Shown here piece after piece: positions 1 through 11,700 of a stretch of DNA of 64,000 bases (the stretch's first letter is position 1; each line of letters opens with the position of its first letter). The position numbers and the translations under genes were made by a program. Under the pieces are notes generated by a model. The model was not told the DNA's origin. It made no database searches and saw only the letters and a list, made by a program, of their open reading frames with translations. The stretch covers positions 682,001-746,000 of the forward strand of contig LSRY02000046.1 of the NCBI GenBank assembly GCA_001643675.2. The letters are read 5' to 3'. The DNA comes from Monocercomonoides exilis (Eukaryota; Preaxostyla; Oxymonadida; Polymastigidae).

Positions 1-1231
1 TCTGCCTTTTTGTTCAGCAATTCCCTTTCATGAAGAAAATATTTTTTCCCTCCTGCCGAGCAAAAATCTCGTCAATGAACAGATTGAAGGAGAAGGAGAA
101 GAAAATGTGTTGTCTGCAAAAATGCAGCTTGAAATGGATTCTCCCTGTGATTGACGGTCAACACAAAAAATGCTGTTTGCTGGAATGGAAAAATGATTTA
201 AAAAATAAAATAAAAATAATTAGTTTTGCATAAATTATATAAATTCCTCAAAAGAACACTTACACCCTCCCTGTTGTAAATGCAGAGGATTGCCCAATAA
301 CAGATGCTGTCAATCTCCTTTTCCATTGTTTCCCAGTGCTCCTTTCTCCGTCATCCTTTTTTGTCACATAAACATCCTGCTTTCAATGTTGCCATCAACT
401 TTTTTTCAGAAAAAATATCCGAATAATTTTCTTTCCAATAACTGTCCAATTGTTGTTATTCCTTTTCGCTCTCATCAAAATGCTTTGAAATAAAATTTAT
501 TTTCATCCCCTCTCCCAACTGAATACAGAAAATCTTCAATTATCATTTGCTGATTATATCTCGGAATTCGCCTCTCTTCCGATATTCTCTTCAGAAAAGC
601 AAAGGAATGGCCATTTTTAAAATTTATCAGATTCTTGCACTCTGAGAAGGCCACAGATGGAAATATCTTTAAAATGAACAAGAATAATAAAAAATGCAAA
701 CATCATAATTTTCATATGTTATTTTGGAAAATAAATTTCCTTCAAAGATGATTTTCAAAAAAATCATCTTGCTAAATTCCATCATCAATTCCCCGTCATC
801 GCTGTCTCGTGCAACCACACAAAATAATATCGCCTATCCTGCAGAAAATATTCTCTCACCTATCTCTCATCTTTCCAATGGACAATCTCGTTCAAAGAAA
901 ACAACTCGATCAGAACACCCATAACAACGAACAGAAAAGATTAATCGTTCTTTATCTTTGTTATTACAAATCAAAAATGTTAATATCTATGATGAGAGTT
1001 TGAAAGCATATATTTCTATGGGCTGTTTTGAGTTTTTACTTTTCATCTATTTCTTCGATCCAAACATATGAACTATCAATGTGAATATTAAAACGGCATT
1101 GTTTTCTGATGCAATTTTTTTGGAAAAATACAGGAGACTGACAGCACAAAAAAGTTCATGGGCTTGCATTCTTTATTGCATAAGAATTCTTGTTGATTGG
1201 ATTTCTTTCTTAATTTATTTCTTTTTTGAAG
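1..1231. other. AT-rich non-coding region
   Basis: Only short, overlapping, low-quality open frames are present, and none resembles a known family. The sequence is very AT-rich with many homopolymer runs, like the other intergenic DNA in this window. The last 150 bases may hold the 5' part of the gene that follows: an open frame runs from about 1072 but has no ATG after the in-frame stop at 1069-1071. Confidence 0.6.
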
Positions 1232-2493
1232 AATTGTTTTCTGAATTGGAATATTGCATTGAAGATGATCAGAAACAGAAAATCGAAGAAATGAATACAT
1301 TGATGAATGAGATGGATAAAGAAGAGTTTAAATTCATTTTTTCAGTGGAATTATTCAACAAAATCGAAGAAATGATCGAAGAAAAGAAAGTGACATTGGA
1401 AAATGTCATTTTGCTGTTGAGTTGCACCGGATATTGGATGGAGTTGAAAGATATATGGTGTTATCCTTTTAAATATTCTTTATTGAACAAAAGACTTGAG
1501 AAGATGATTATTGATGAAAATGAGAAGAAGAAAGAAGAAAAGAACAAAATGCTTTTGACTGATCTCTGCAAATTCTTTGTTTTGTGGAATCATGATGACG
1601 TTCCAGATGAATTTCTTTCAATCACTGTGCCTTGCCTTCTGAGTGCTGCATCGGACAAAGAGGATAGTAAAGAAGCAAAAAAGGAAGTGGAAATAGCTTT
1701 GCTGGCTTTGAGCTATATTTTTAATAATGTAAGAGCATTTCCATTTTATTTGACAAAATTGATTTTTTCCCTCTTTTTATATTAGGATATTGACAAAGAA
1801 CTTTATTTGGAAGAGATCAAAGAGATTATCCAATATCATCAGGAGCACAGAAATCTGACAACACTTGCCTATCAGTCAGCGTGGCAGTTTTTAATTAACC
1901 GATTTTGGAAAGACAAAAGCTTGGAAGAAGTGATTACAAATGAACTGCATTTCGCAAGAGAAGCAACAAGAGAATTGGAAGATCTGTCAAAGAGTGTGGA
2001 TTGGAAGAAAAAAGAAGAAGAAAGAGTTAATAAAACAAAAGAAGTGCTTATTTTGATAAGATGGCTTGAATTTGATAAGGATTATTTTCCCTATTGTCAT
2101 TCGTGGAATGAAGAACTTTCTGGACTTATCAGCAGAATTGTACAAGTGTTAAGAGCATCAAGAGATAATTGCAAAGAAATTAGTAGACAGTGCATTAATT
2201 CATTAAGAGAAGCAGCAGATAAAAGAGTCGTGAAAATTGATTACTTGTTGAAGGAAGGAATCATAGTTCTGTTTTTTGATGAAATAAAGCAATCAACTTT
2301 GGATGATGATATTTTGTGGAATTGCTTGTTTTTCTTTTTGAATATTTCAAGGAGATTGAAAGAAGAGGAGGATGAAAAGGAAGAAGAAGAAGAAAAGACG
2401 GCCAAAAGAAAAGTATTTGAAATGATGGAAGAAGAAGGATATGAAGATTGTGTTGAGTGTTTTAATGAAAATTTTCATTTTTTTGAACAATAA
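1232..2493 (+). CDS. Oxymonad-type helical repeat protein, AYQSAW family (5' end unresolved)
   Basis: This belongs to the same family as the gene at 25336-26795; the function is unknown. Two exons are clear: 1232-1728 and 1786-2493, joined in phase 0 across a 57-bp GT-AG intron. The protein is rich in Glu, Lys and Leu and looks all-helical. It contains RNLTTLAYQSAW just after the intron and ends in an acidic Glu/Lys-rich stretch followed by EEEGYEDCVEC. The start at 1232 was chosen because AATTGTTTTCTGAATTGG aligns, in position and phase, with the second exon of the paralogue and follows an AG. The first exon is not secure: a weak donor at 1154 would give a phase-matched upstream exon, but that frame contains no ATG. 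It is therefore either a gene with an unseen first exon or a copy that has lost its 5' end. The family call comes from comparison within the window plus remembered oxymonad proteins. Confidence 0.7.
1729..1785 (+). other. Spliceosomal intron (57 bp)
   Basis: The intron starts GTAAGAG, has a T-rich 3' part, and ends TATTAG. Removing it joins two frames that match the paralogue at 25336-26795, which has an intron at the same place and phase. Confidence 0.85.
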
Positions 2494-2646
2494 ATATCAT
2501 CAAAAATTATTGTTGAAAATACATGATTATTTTGTGAATGTTTGAGAAAATTCTTTTCATTTGATTTTTCTCCTCAAGATTGCAATAATCTTTTAGAATT
2601 CATCTCACAAAATTTAAAACATTCATTCAAGGTTTTTTTAAATATC

Positions 2647-2900
2647 TGGGTGATTATTTTTGATGTCGTGTTTTTTCTGTCAAAAAATTCGGAAAGAAAA
2701 TTTGCATTGAATATAAAGAAATACACAACGAAAATTATTCTCCTATTTGTTGATTCATTTGCATTGAACTTATCTCAAACATTCGCTCATGAAAGAAATG
2801 TGAACATTTTTCATTTAAAAGAAAAATTTCCTGTCAAGGACAAACTCTCTTTGAAATGTCAATTCCCCCAAAAAGTTATTATTTCAGAAATAATCACCCA
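2647..2900. mobile_element. Small MITE-like element with TGGGTGATTATTT ends
   Basis: About 254 bp is bounded by inverted ends: TGGGTGATTATTT at 2647-2659 and its reverse complement at 2888-2900. The flanking dinucleotide is TC on both sides. A related element at 33425-33665 has the same TGGGTGATT ends and a TA duplication, so a Tc1/mariner-type non-autonomous element is likely. The open frame running through it (2542-2925) is not a convincing protein. Confidence 0.6.
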
Positions 2901-2927
2901 TCTGGGGGATAATTCGGACTTTTAACC

Positions 2928-2952
2928 TTTTTTTTTTTTTTTTTTTTTTTTT
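2928..2952. repeat. Poly-T tract
   Basis: An uninterrupted run of 25 T follows the MITE-like element. Confidence 0.95.
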
Positions 2953-3595
2953 ACTCAAAGTTCAGTCGTTCATCGTTCATGTTAATTGTTAAATGTTGCC
3001 AACGATAATTCTTAAATTATTATGGTTGTTTCAGTTAAACATATTTGAATATCTTTTTATTGGAAATGCCTTTCGCTATTTCAACTTTTAGCACATCTTC
3101 ATTTGAAACAGTTTTAACAGGATTTATTCCAAAATTGGACCTCCACTTCATTTCTGTCTTCTTGTCGCGAAACACTCAAAAACGAAAGTTTCATTAATTC
3201 GTTCCTTCTTCAACGCTTGCAAAATGAGAAAAGTTAAAATTCCTTCTAACGTGCGAATTGCAAAGGCACTCAACTGCACACCGAGCCTTGTCTGCCAGGA
3301 AAGCACCGGATATATAAGGAAAAAGGTAATTGAGAAAAAAAACATGTTGACGACTCGAAAGCAAGAAAAACGAGTCACGGAAATTTCAAAAAATCTGAGA
3401 GATAAAAGAAAGCAAATCACACCGAAAACGCTAAAAACCGTTGTTGCGAAAGTTTCTCATAAAACGCCTTCTCACAATTTTCATTCTTCATTCATAAAAA
3501 GGCATAACGAGGAATCGATGATCGTTCCTTCAAGCGTAAGAGAAGAAAAAAGAATGAAAATATCGGAACAAAGCATCATCATCTGGAAAAATCAT

Positions 3596-3817
3596 GGCAT
3601 AAGTGTAAAAAAACACCTCCTCCAATTTCACGATTTCATTCATGATAATAAGTGGTAATAAATAACATAAAAAAGCAACACTTTTGGGTGGAGCAGTTTT
3701 TTTCGATTTCAACACAAAATATCAAAAATAAATATTTATGATCTGTCCCATTATTAAATTTTTATTTCAATATTTTTTGCATAAAACTTTAATGCCCGTG
3801 AATTGAATGTTGATCTT
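3596..3817 (+). repeat. Left terminal inverted repeat of the 2.9-kb element
   Basis: Base 3596 pairs with 6512 and base 3817 with 6291 with no length change. The segments checked at both ends and in the middle are identical to the reverse complement of the right copy. Confidence 0.9.
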
Positions 3818-3924
3818 TGGATTTGATTATGCAGTACTTAAAAACTTAACAAATGAGGTTTGAAATTTACACTTTATTTCTGTATTTAAACGCTATTTTT
3901 CCAGTTTTATAAAATGTGATTTTG

Positions 3925-4836
3925 GGAGAGACTTCTTGTTTGCTCAAAAATTGTTCAATCAATGATCATGGTGGAGCAATATGTTGCGATTTCCTACTTA
4001 ACATAGACATCATAAAATGCAATTTCACAAGTTGTTCTGCTTTCCATGGAGAAGCAGCTGCTATATAGTGTCCTCAAACAAATTCTGTTTGGATATTCTC
4101 AGAAAACAAAGTGGAAAGTTGTTCAATAACATATTGGTGTGGAACGGGTTGGTATTTCTTGCTAAACGACTTGTCCGCATCTGGCCAATTCCTGTTCACC
4201 AAATGCAAGTGCATCGCAAATTCTGGTGGTGATTCAACAGGCTCACTTGCATTTAATTATCCTCCACAAAATAAACCAAATCAATTTTTGGTTAATGATT
4301 GCCAGTTTATAAACAATAAATTGACATCAACTTCAACTTCATTGGGAGGTGCTGCAATGTTTTTCAGAGACACATATGATTGGATGAATGGAACAAAATT
4401 CATCACATTCTGTTTCTTCGATGGAAATACAGCAACATATGGCATGTGAAATGATATGTTCTTTAATGGAAGCATCATCACTCAATCCTCATTCAATCAG
4501 TGTTGATCATCACCCTTGGTAAAAAGAGTGTGGAACAGCAATACAGCTGACAATGCAGTGATCAATGACTGGCTCCCCCTCATTGCACAGAACAAAATTG
4601 TTTCTGACAACAAAACTGATGCTAGCGCCTGTGGAGAACCCCAACAGACCCTATGTGCCACCATCGAGTGTACTCTCAACTGCTTCATTTCCCTCCTCCA
4701 AGATGCCTTCCTCGCTCTCCCCACCTCAATATTTGCTCCCACTCTAACGCTCTCTTTCGGTGCAACTGATGCAGAAATTTCTAAAAAAGGAACAATTGCT
4801 CGGTCATTTGAATCTTCATGTAATGCCCATTGACAT
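3925..4836 (+). pseudogene. Captured fragment of a beta-helix surface-protein gene
   Basis: In shifting frames the translation shows the family's hallmarks: HGGAICC, FTSCSAF, NDCQFINN, LGGAAMFF, FCFFDGNTATYG and a CGEPQQTLCAT block. These align with the order seen in the two giant genes here: FFHECSC, then a CYxTNTxDKR-like block, then CG...PC. In-frame stops (for example after GEAAAI, after NTATYGM and after SSFNQC) and frameshifts mean it is not translatable. It has no start and no C-terminal membrane or kinase-like part, so only a middle piece was captured. Confidence 0.7.
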
Positions 4837-6290
4837 TACTCATGTTCATCGTCATATTTTCTTCTTATCTTTTGCCTCTTTCTCTTCTTCTTCTTCTTCT
4901 TCTTCTTCCACTTCCTCTTCATCGATCTCTTCTCCACCTTATCCTCTCAACAGCTCTCAATCAGATCTTCAATACTCCTTCTTCGACTTTTTCGTGATCT
5001 TCTGTTTTCTCCTGTAATCTCTCTCTTCTCCTCCAATACCCACTTTCATGAGTATTGGCTCTGTCCTCTCCATCGAAAACCCTTTTTTCAGAGCGAAATT
5101 CGTCATTCGCACAGGTTCCACCTGGCTCAAAGAAGCCATATGCCTGTGAGTCATTGAATTCAACATCAGAAAGAAGTCCCTCCCACCCTTCAAACTCTTC
5201 AAGCACATCCTCAGAAGCTCCTTGAGAAGAACCAACTTTGCAAGGAAAGTCAACTATGGGGGACTCCTTAACTGAATCTTAAACATTCACGATTCTACAA
5301 GACTTATCCACGCTTGCCTCGTGACTGCCGGACTACCTCGCAACAATGAAATCGTCAGAGCATTCGTAATACCTCGTTAACGACTTGAACCTCCTTCCTT
5401 ATTCGCACTTTAACAACTTTCTCTTCTGAACAGCTGTTTTTTACAAACAAACATATACAAGTTCGCTTCATGTTTATATTCTCCACATTTCATAAAACAA
5501 AAATAGTCTATTTTTATTATATCATCTGTTTGATTAGAAAAAGAGATTGATAAAGAGACAAAAAAGTTGAAGCAAAAGAAAGGAAATCAAAAGAATGCTG
5601 TCAGAAAAGATGAAAATATGAAAAAGATAGACGAAATGATATAGTTTATGTTATGGTTTGTTTTTCTGTTTTCATATATAAAAATGTGTCAATAGGTGTT
5701 TCAAATAGCTCATTTTTGTTGTTTTCTTGAGGTTTAAAAAAGAAAACATTCTTGCATTACATCAAAAAAACAAAAAATGCATCATTATTTTCTGTTTGTG
5801 AACATGAAATATTTTCGTATTTTCAAAAGTTTTACTTTTTAAACATTTGAACTTTATGCAACATTAAAAAAATATCTAAACTTTTCTTTCTTATGAAAAT
5901 TCTGAAATGATTATCACTTAATAAAATGAACACACACGAGTAGGATGTGCAAATAATCATATAACATAAACGTTCATTTTCCCTTATTCAAACACAACAA
6001 TTATAATTGTCTTTATTTCAAAGTTATTGCTCACCAGTTTTAAGATTGCAAAACAAATAAACAACGATTTAAATTGTTAAAAAAAGACCAAGAAAAAATC
6101 AAATACTTAATTTGACATTATACAAAATAAAAATGGAAATATTAATTCAACAAAATTATATGAAATTATTATTTTACAACTGTTATATAGGTGTAAGTTA
6201 GTAATCAATTGAACAACATTGAAAAGGAAATAAAAACTGTGTGTAATCGTTATCATTAATGATTTAGGAATTGTTGCGTTATTTATTCCT
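4837..6290. other. Decayed and AT-rich interior of the 2.9-kb element
   Basis: Positions 4837 to about 5450 are GC-richer than the flanks, with a (TTC)n run near 4880-4915. Broken coding-like frames include a plus-strand frame from 5048 with two stops. I cannot name their source. From 5450 to 6290 the sequence is AT-rich with nothing recognisable. Confidence 0.4.
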
Positions 6291-6512
6291 AAGATCAACA
6301 TTCAATTCACGGGCATTAAAGTTTTATGCAAAAAATATTGAAATAAAAATTTAATAATGGGACAGATCATAAATATTTATTTTTGATATTTTGTGTTGAA
6401 ATCGAAAAAAACTGCTCCACCCAAAAGTGTTGCTTTTTTATGTTATTTATTACCACTTATTATCATGAATGAAATCGTGAAATTGGAGGAGGTGTTTTTT
6501 TACACTTATGCC
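6291..6512 (-). repeat. Right terminal inverted repeat of the 2.9-kb element
   Basis: This is the inverted partner of 3596-3817. It is followed directly by the second copy of AAAATCAT. Confidence 0.9.
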
Positions 6513-7397
6513 AAAATCATTTGGTTCAATATGCGTGTGGAAAATATTCATCCTTGATCTTCTGTGCTGATGAATCAGGTTATCACGCACATGAAGATAC
6601 AAGAAAGATGAACCTTATTGTCGGAACAAATGAAAATCGTGTAATTGATCACACGCCTGTTGACAGAGGAGAAAAAAGGTTATCATTGCTCCACTGCATT
6701 TCACTTGATGGTACTTTTGTCCCTCCTTGTTTTCTGGTGCAAAAACCGTTCAACACAAGATCCCTTCGGTCTCTAGGCTATCAAATAGGAATTCATGGTT
6801 GCGTAGAAGTCGGAAATTCGTCTTATTTTATAAAAGGAGTGGTTTGAAAACTGGATTGAGAAAGTTTTCATTCCTCATGTCAACATTAAAAGAATGATTT
6901 TGCCAGATAAACACGCACAGGCAGTGTTGATTCTTGATGGCTGCAGAATCCACCTATCGGATAATGTATTGACTCGTCTTTATAATGAGAATATTTTGCT
7001 TTTGGTTTTGCCTCTGAATACAACAAACTTGTTGCAGTCATTGGATTTATAAATTTTTTCTCTTTGGAAACTTCAAATTCAACAGGTTAGATCAGGTTCA
7101 ACGCATGATAGTATGGAACAACTTTTGTGGGTTGCAGTGAATGCCATTCTGCAAGTTTCTTCATCGATCAACATTTTTTCTACATTCAAAGAAAGTGGAC
7201 TTGTGAATGATTTTCAAAAAACTCCTTTAACAGCCCAGATCTTTGAAGAAAGCTTCAAAAAAGTGATGGAAATTGTGAAATAGGTCAACAAATCATTGCC
7301 GCTTTCATATACAAGAAAAACAAGACAAACAAAGGGAGGTTTATGGGGAATAATGAACATTGACAAAATCCCAGTTTATTTTGGACTTCCGCAATAA

Positions 7398-8713
7398 ACA
7401 ACACTTGGCGAACAATTGATATGTGAAAGAGTTTTTTTCATTTATATTTCATGGAGCATTTCAAAAAAAAAACATGATAAAATAAACAAAATAATTATCA
7501 AATTTTTGTTTTTCTTTATTTCAATAATACAAAAAGAATTAACAATTAACAAGAACAGTGAGAATCTGTTCAACAATGTTGTTTCACTCATTATTTTATA
7601 AAACTTTTTCAGATTTCAAAGTTGAATTCACATTTCAGAAAACAGGTATTATTGATTGCAATAACAGAATGATTTGTGACCTGACACGTGCCTCAAAAAA
7701 GAACAAATTTCGTTGATATTTTTCTTTCACGAAAAGTGAATTAAAAGTTTAAATTTTTTGCATGAAAATGCCTGAAGTTGCATAACTGAACCTATCTTTT
7801 TGAATTTATTTGAAAAGTTCCTTTAGTTCAATTCTCAAAATGTGAATATTCATTTTTCATTATCAACTGAAAATTATACAAAATGAACTTTACAAAAGAA
7901 TAAATACATATTTTTTTGCGGGAATAGAAAATTGATCAAAATATGAACATTTATTATAATCATCAGAATTTTTCATTTGCGACTTTAAAAAAAAAGAATA
8001 TCACAAATTTATCACATTTTTTTATGAAAAATAAAATTTGTTTTATTTATTGTATATCAAAATGCTCACAATACTCCACTTAAAAATAGCCATTGGAAAA
8101 TTGAAGCAAAATCAACAGCCTTTTTTCCCAAGAATCTCTTTTTGGAATCATTTTTTTGTGTGTATTCTTTTTGTTGCAAACACCATTCCAATTTGTTTTT
8201 CAAGAAGGATCGAGCTTGGCCCGGCCATTGGAAATGCCTCATTCATCTTCCTTATTCTCAAAAAAATTCGACAATGCACACGTGCACAAAAAACATTTCT
8301 TTTCATTTCCATATTCGTTGATTCCTTTGTCACAATACCTCTCAAAAATCAAAAACAGTGACCATTTGAAAAAACAGAAAAGAAAACTTCTGAGCAACAA
8401 CTCAAACGAATGGAAAACTTCCAGTCATCAAGTTGATGATAATTCAACAAGCCAAAACACTTTTCAAAACGAAAATAAATGATCAGAGAAGCAAAAGACA
8501 ACACATCATGCGCGAGCAGATGCTCAATTCTCGACAATTCGACATTCTGCACAAAATGCAACAATGAATGAACTTCTTGTGGGAGCTGAGATATTTGTAA
8601 CGTTTCCTTCTTATTTCCAGCTTTGCTTCTTGCAAGTGAAGTGGAATGTATTTCCACAAATGATAACATCACAAGTTTTTTATTTCGTGTGATCTTTTTT
8701 TATTTTCAACTTT
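7398..8713. other. Non-coding region
   Basis: AT-rich sequence with short open frames on both strands between 8038 and 8672. They overlap each other, match nothing I know, and are probably chance frames. It also holds the 3' flank of the minus-strand giant gene that ends at 8714. Confidence 0.5.
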
Positions 8714-11700
8714 TCATTTCGTGCCAATGTTTTGAACTTCATTGATTGCTGCAACTGTCTCCCTGCTGTCGTTCTTCCTGTTGCTCTGCCCATCATTCCT
8801 CGATGGAACCAGATATGCGATTGCATCCGACACCGTGAACATCGCTCCATCCTTCGGGAATCTTCCAAACAGCACTCGCTTCACTTCCACCAGCGTCGGC
8901 CGGCTTTTCCTCTCCCCGCACCAGCATGCCTCCACATATCTCTGGAACTCCGCTGGCAGCTTTTCCAACGCAGGCCTTTCCCCATTCACAATCTTCTGCC
9001 CTGCTGTCTCTGCCTCAAACTCCCCAAACGGCACCTTCAATGTCAAGCACTCCCACAGCATCATCCCAATCGAAAACACAACTGACTTCTTTGACACTCC
9101 CATGTTCTTGTTCATCAGCAGCTCTGGTGCCTTCCACCTCAAACTCTCTTTTTTGAAATCATCCTCATCCTCAAAGGCTGATGAAGGAAGAGAATCTTCA
9201 TCATCATCTTCACTTGCTGAAGTCGCAACCGTTGATGAAGAGATGGATGAGGAATCAGAATCATCAGAAGAGAAGTCTGAATGCATCACAATGCAGATCA
9301 CCATGTGTTCTGAAAACAATACAATATGAGGGCTCAGAGTGGAAAGAGAAGAGAGAGGATTTTCCATTTCATCAAACGAGTGAAGTGCGAGATTCGCCAC
9401 CCAGAACAGGATTTGAGCAGCTGTTTGCTCTCTTTCCTTCAATGTGCAAATTGCCATCTCTTTCTTCTCATTCCTTCCGTGCAACAACATGAACAGCGAA
9501 TCTCTCAAATCCACAATCAGCTTCTCGTAAGGGCATGAGCAGGCCATTGCATCCACCAGATTCGACATCGATGAAGTGGTTGGGCATGCATCTTCCATTC
9601 GAACAAATGATGAATCTGAGTCAGTTGTTGAAGTGGAAGATATTGAAGGTGAAGGAGTTCTTTTTCTTGTCTCTTCTTCTTCCTTTTCGTCAACCTTCTC
9701 CAGCATCCATTGAGGGATCTTATCTGAATCTTTCCCCAAGATATATTCAGTTGACCCACTCTCACTCAGCAAATGCTCAGATGACTCCGAATGTCCCAAG
9801 CTTTTCTCATACACCCTCCTCTTTATCATCTCTTCATTCTTCTTTTCTACTTCCCTTTCGGCCCTTCTCCATTGTTCCTCAGGCAACATCTCCATCGTCA
9901 TCATCTCAATCAGCTTCGGATCCTTCCTCACTGAATCTTCCACAATCTCCTCCAGTTCTTCTGTTCTTCTCTTTTGCTTTCTCCATCGAACAGCCAGGAT
10001 AATAGATACAATAAGAACAATCAACAATAAAATAACAAGCACAATCACAATCAACAACCAATAAGATTTCTGTTCTTTTCCTCCTTCAACAAATTTTTCA
10101 TCTCCATTAATCTTTGTTTCGCTTGCATTCTTCAGTATGAATGACTGTGTCGAAGAAGGAGATTCCACATAACCAAACATTAAATATACAGTCACCTCTA
10201 TTTCATTTCCACAGCTGCTGATCAGATCTTTTGTTGCACTTCCTTCAACTTCTCTTTCCGATAAAAACCCATTTGAATCAAAATTATGTTTTTCAATCTC
10301 TTTCTCTTCTCCCTTTCTCTTCACAACTGAGAATGACAGATTGCATGGAACAAAAAGCATCCCTTTGAATATAAGCTTCATTCTATTTGCCTCTTCTTTT
10401 GATTCCACACTCTCCAGAACAGAAATGAAGAATGATGAATCCCTTTCTGAAACAATACCTTCAAAACTGCACCCATCATTCAACATCTAAAGAGATGTGT
10501 TTCTTTCCCATCCATCTCCTCCTTTCAAACTCATCACATTCAATGTTCCTAAATCTGAGCAGATGATATTCCTTCTCAGCGATGGATATCCTTCAATTGA
10601 TGGATTGTTGTTCATGAACTCTCCTTTAACAATTATAACATTTCCTCCTCTCATTGTTATTCCTCCATTCGATGAGCCGGCAATCGTTGTATCTTCGACT
10701 TTCACTTTGCTCTCAGTTAAATCAACAGCTGAACCGTTCCACCAACAAATCTTCTCTCTCTCAATAATGTTTGTTTTTGGCCCTTCATCTGCAGTTCCAC
10801 AATCAATTTTGCACCCATCAACAAAAACTCCCTCACTCATCCAAACCTGAATCACATTTCCTTTTCCTGCCAAGCTCTGGCATCCCACCAATGTGCAGTT
10901 CGACAAACTCGTTGCTTCACGTGAATTGCTGCACCTAATCCCTGCTGCCTTCTCACATCCGCTTGTCACATTCAGGAGTTTTGAGTGACACACCTTCATC
11001 TCTCTCCCTCCATCCCTGTTCTCAATCTCACAAAACGATCCTTCATCCATCCTTATGTTTTCCACCTCCACATCTCCAAACAACCCTTCACAATCCCTCG
11101 CACAAATCCCTCCATATTTGCAACAAATGCTCTTGATCTTCATCTCACGCACCGACACAGCTCCTCCAAAACACATCAGCCACTCAGCACTAACATGCTC
11201 CACTTCGCAATTTCTCATCATCACTTGCCCTCCTGTACACTTCACAAGAACAGGAACACCAGACTCGTATGCCTCTGGCTCCAACGAACCAAAACTCACT
11301 TCAGAGAACGAAATCGACTCCTGATCCACATCAAACACCACTTTGTGTGCTGTGGGAAACACCTTCCCAAACATAAAGCTCACAAGCTCCACAACCACTT
11401 TCCCACCAACCTCTATCACCCCTTCTCGCGTGCAAACAAGAGACTCGCCAATCGTGATTTTTGCCTTCTCCCAGCTCTTCGAACGCATCACAACATCCCC
11501 AATCTCAATCTCTTTCTCGATCTCGCTCTCTCCATCCACTGCCACCATCGAGTTGAACCCTGCCACAACATGCTCCATCCCATACCCCACCGACAAGCAC
11601 GGCTGCTCCACAGTCCCGCACTTCCGCCAGTTCCCTCCCCCTTTCCCAAACACATTCGATACAACAATCGTCGACGACTGACACACTGTTATCAGCTCAA

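Larger units (their letters stand above)
3596..6512. mobile_element. Non-autonomous element with 222-bp TIRs and a captured gene fragment
   Basis: This is a 2,917-bp element starting GGCATAAGTGT and ending ACACTTATGCC. Its ends are inverted repeats of 222 bp (3596-3817 and 6291-6512) that match wherever I compared them. It is flanked by the 8-bp duplication AAAATCAT (3588-3595 and 6513-6520), and it sits inside the transposase gene 3224-7397. No transposase is recognisable inside. The interior holds a decayed beta-helix gene fragment (about 3925-4836), more GC-richer decayed sequence to about 5450, then AT-rich filler. Long TIRs, an 8-bp duplication and captured host sequence resemble Pack-type (MULE-like) elements. 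The GG start and 8-bp duplication would also suit a Merlin-type non-autonomous element. The matching TIRs suggest recent movement. Confidence 0.85.
3224..7397 (+). pseudogene. Pogo/Tc5-like DDE transposase gene, split by an insertion and decayed
   Basis: The N-terminal part (3224-3595) is basic and begins with an HTH-like segment. The catalytic part resumes at 6521. Across the insertion 3596-6520 (element plus one target copy) the reading frame is exactly continuous: IIIWKNH, then LVQYACG. The catalytic region has CADESGY (first Asp, near 6553), ILDGC (second Asp, near 6930) and LPLNTTN...LQSLDL (third Asp, near 7045), as in DDE_1 superfamily transposases. Beyond the insertion the gene also carries a frameshift near 6840, an in-frame TAA near 7050 and an in-frame TAG ending near 7282; similarity-like sequence continues to the stop near 7397. 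It cannot make a transposase. I did not find this element's own terminal repeats. Confidence 0.75.

Noticed and set aside
2542-2925. A 127-aa open frame after the first helical-family gene
   Set aside because: It runs through the MITE-like element, has no domain, and its composition is that of AT-rich non-coding DNA.
8038-8672. Overlapping 107-108 aa frames on both strands
   Set aside because: They have no domains and no support from spliced or neighbouring paralogues, and they overlap each other on opposite strands.
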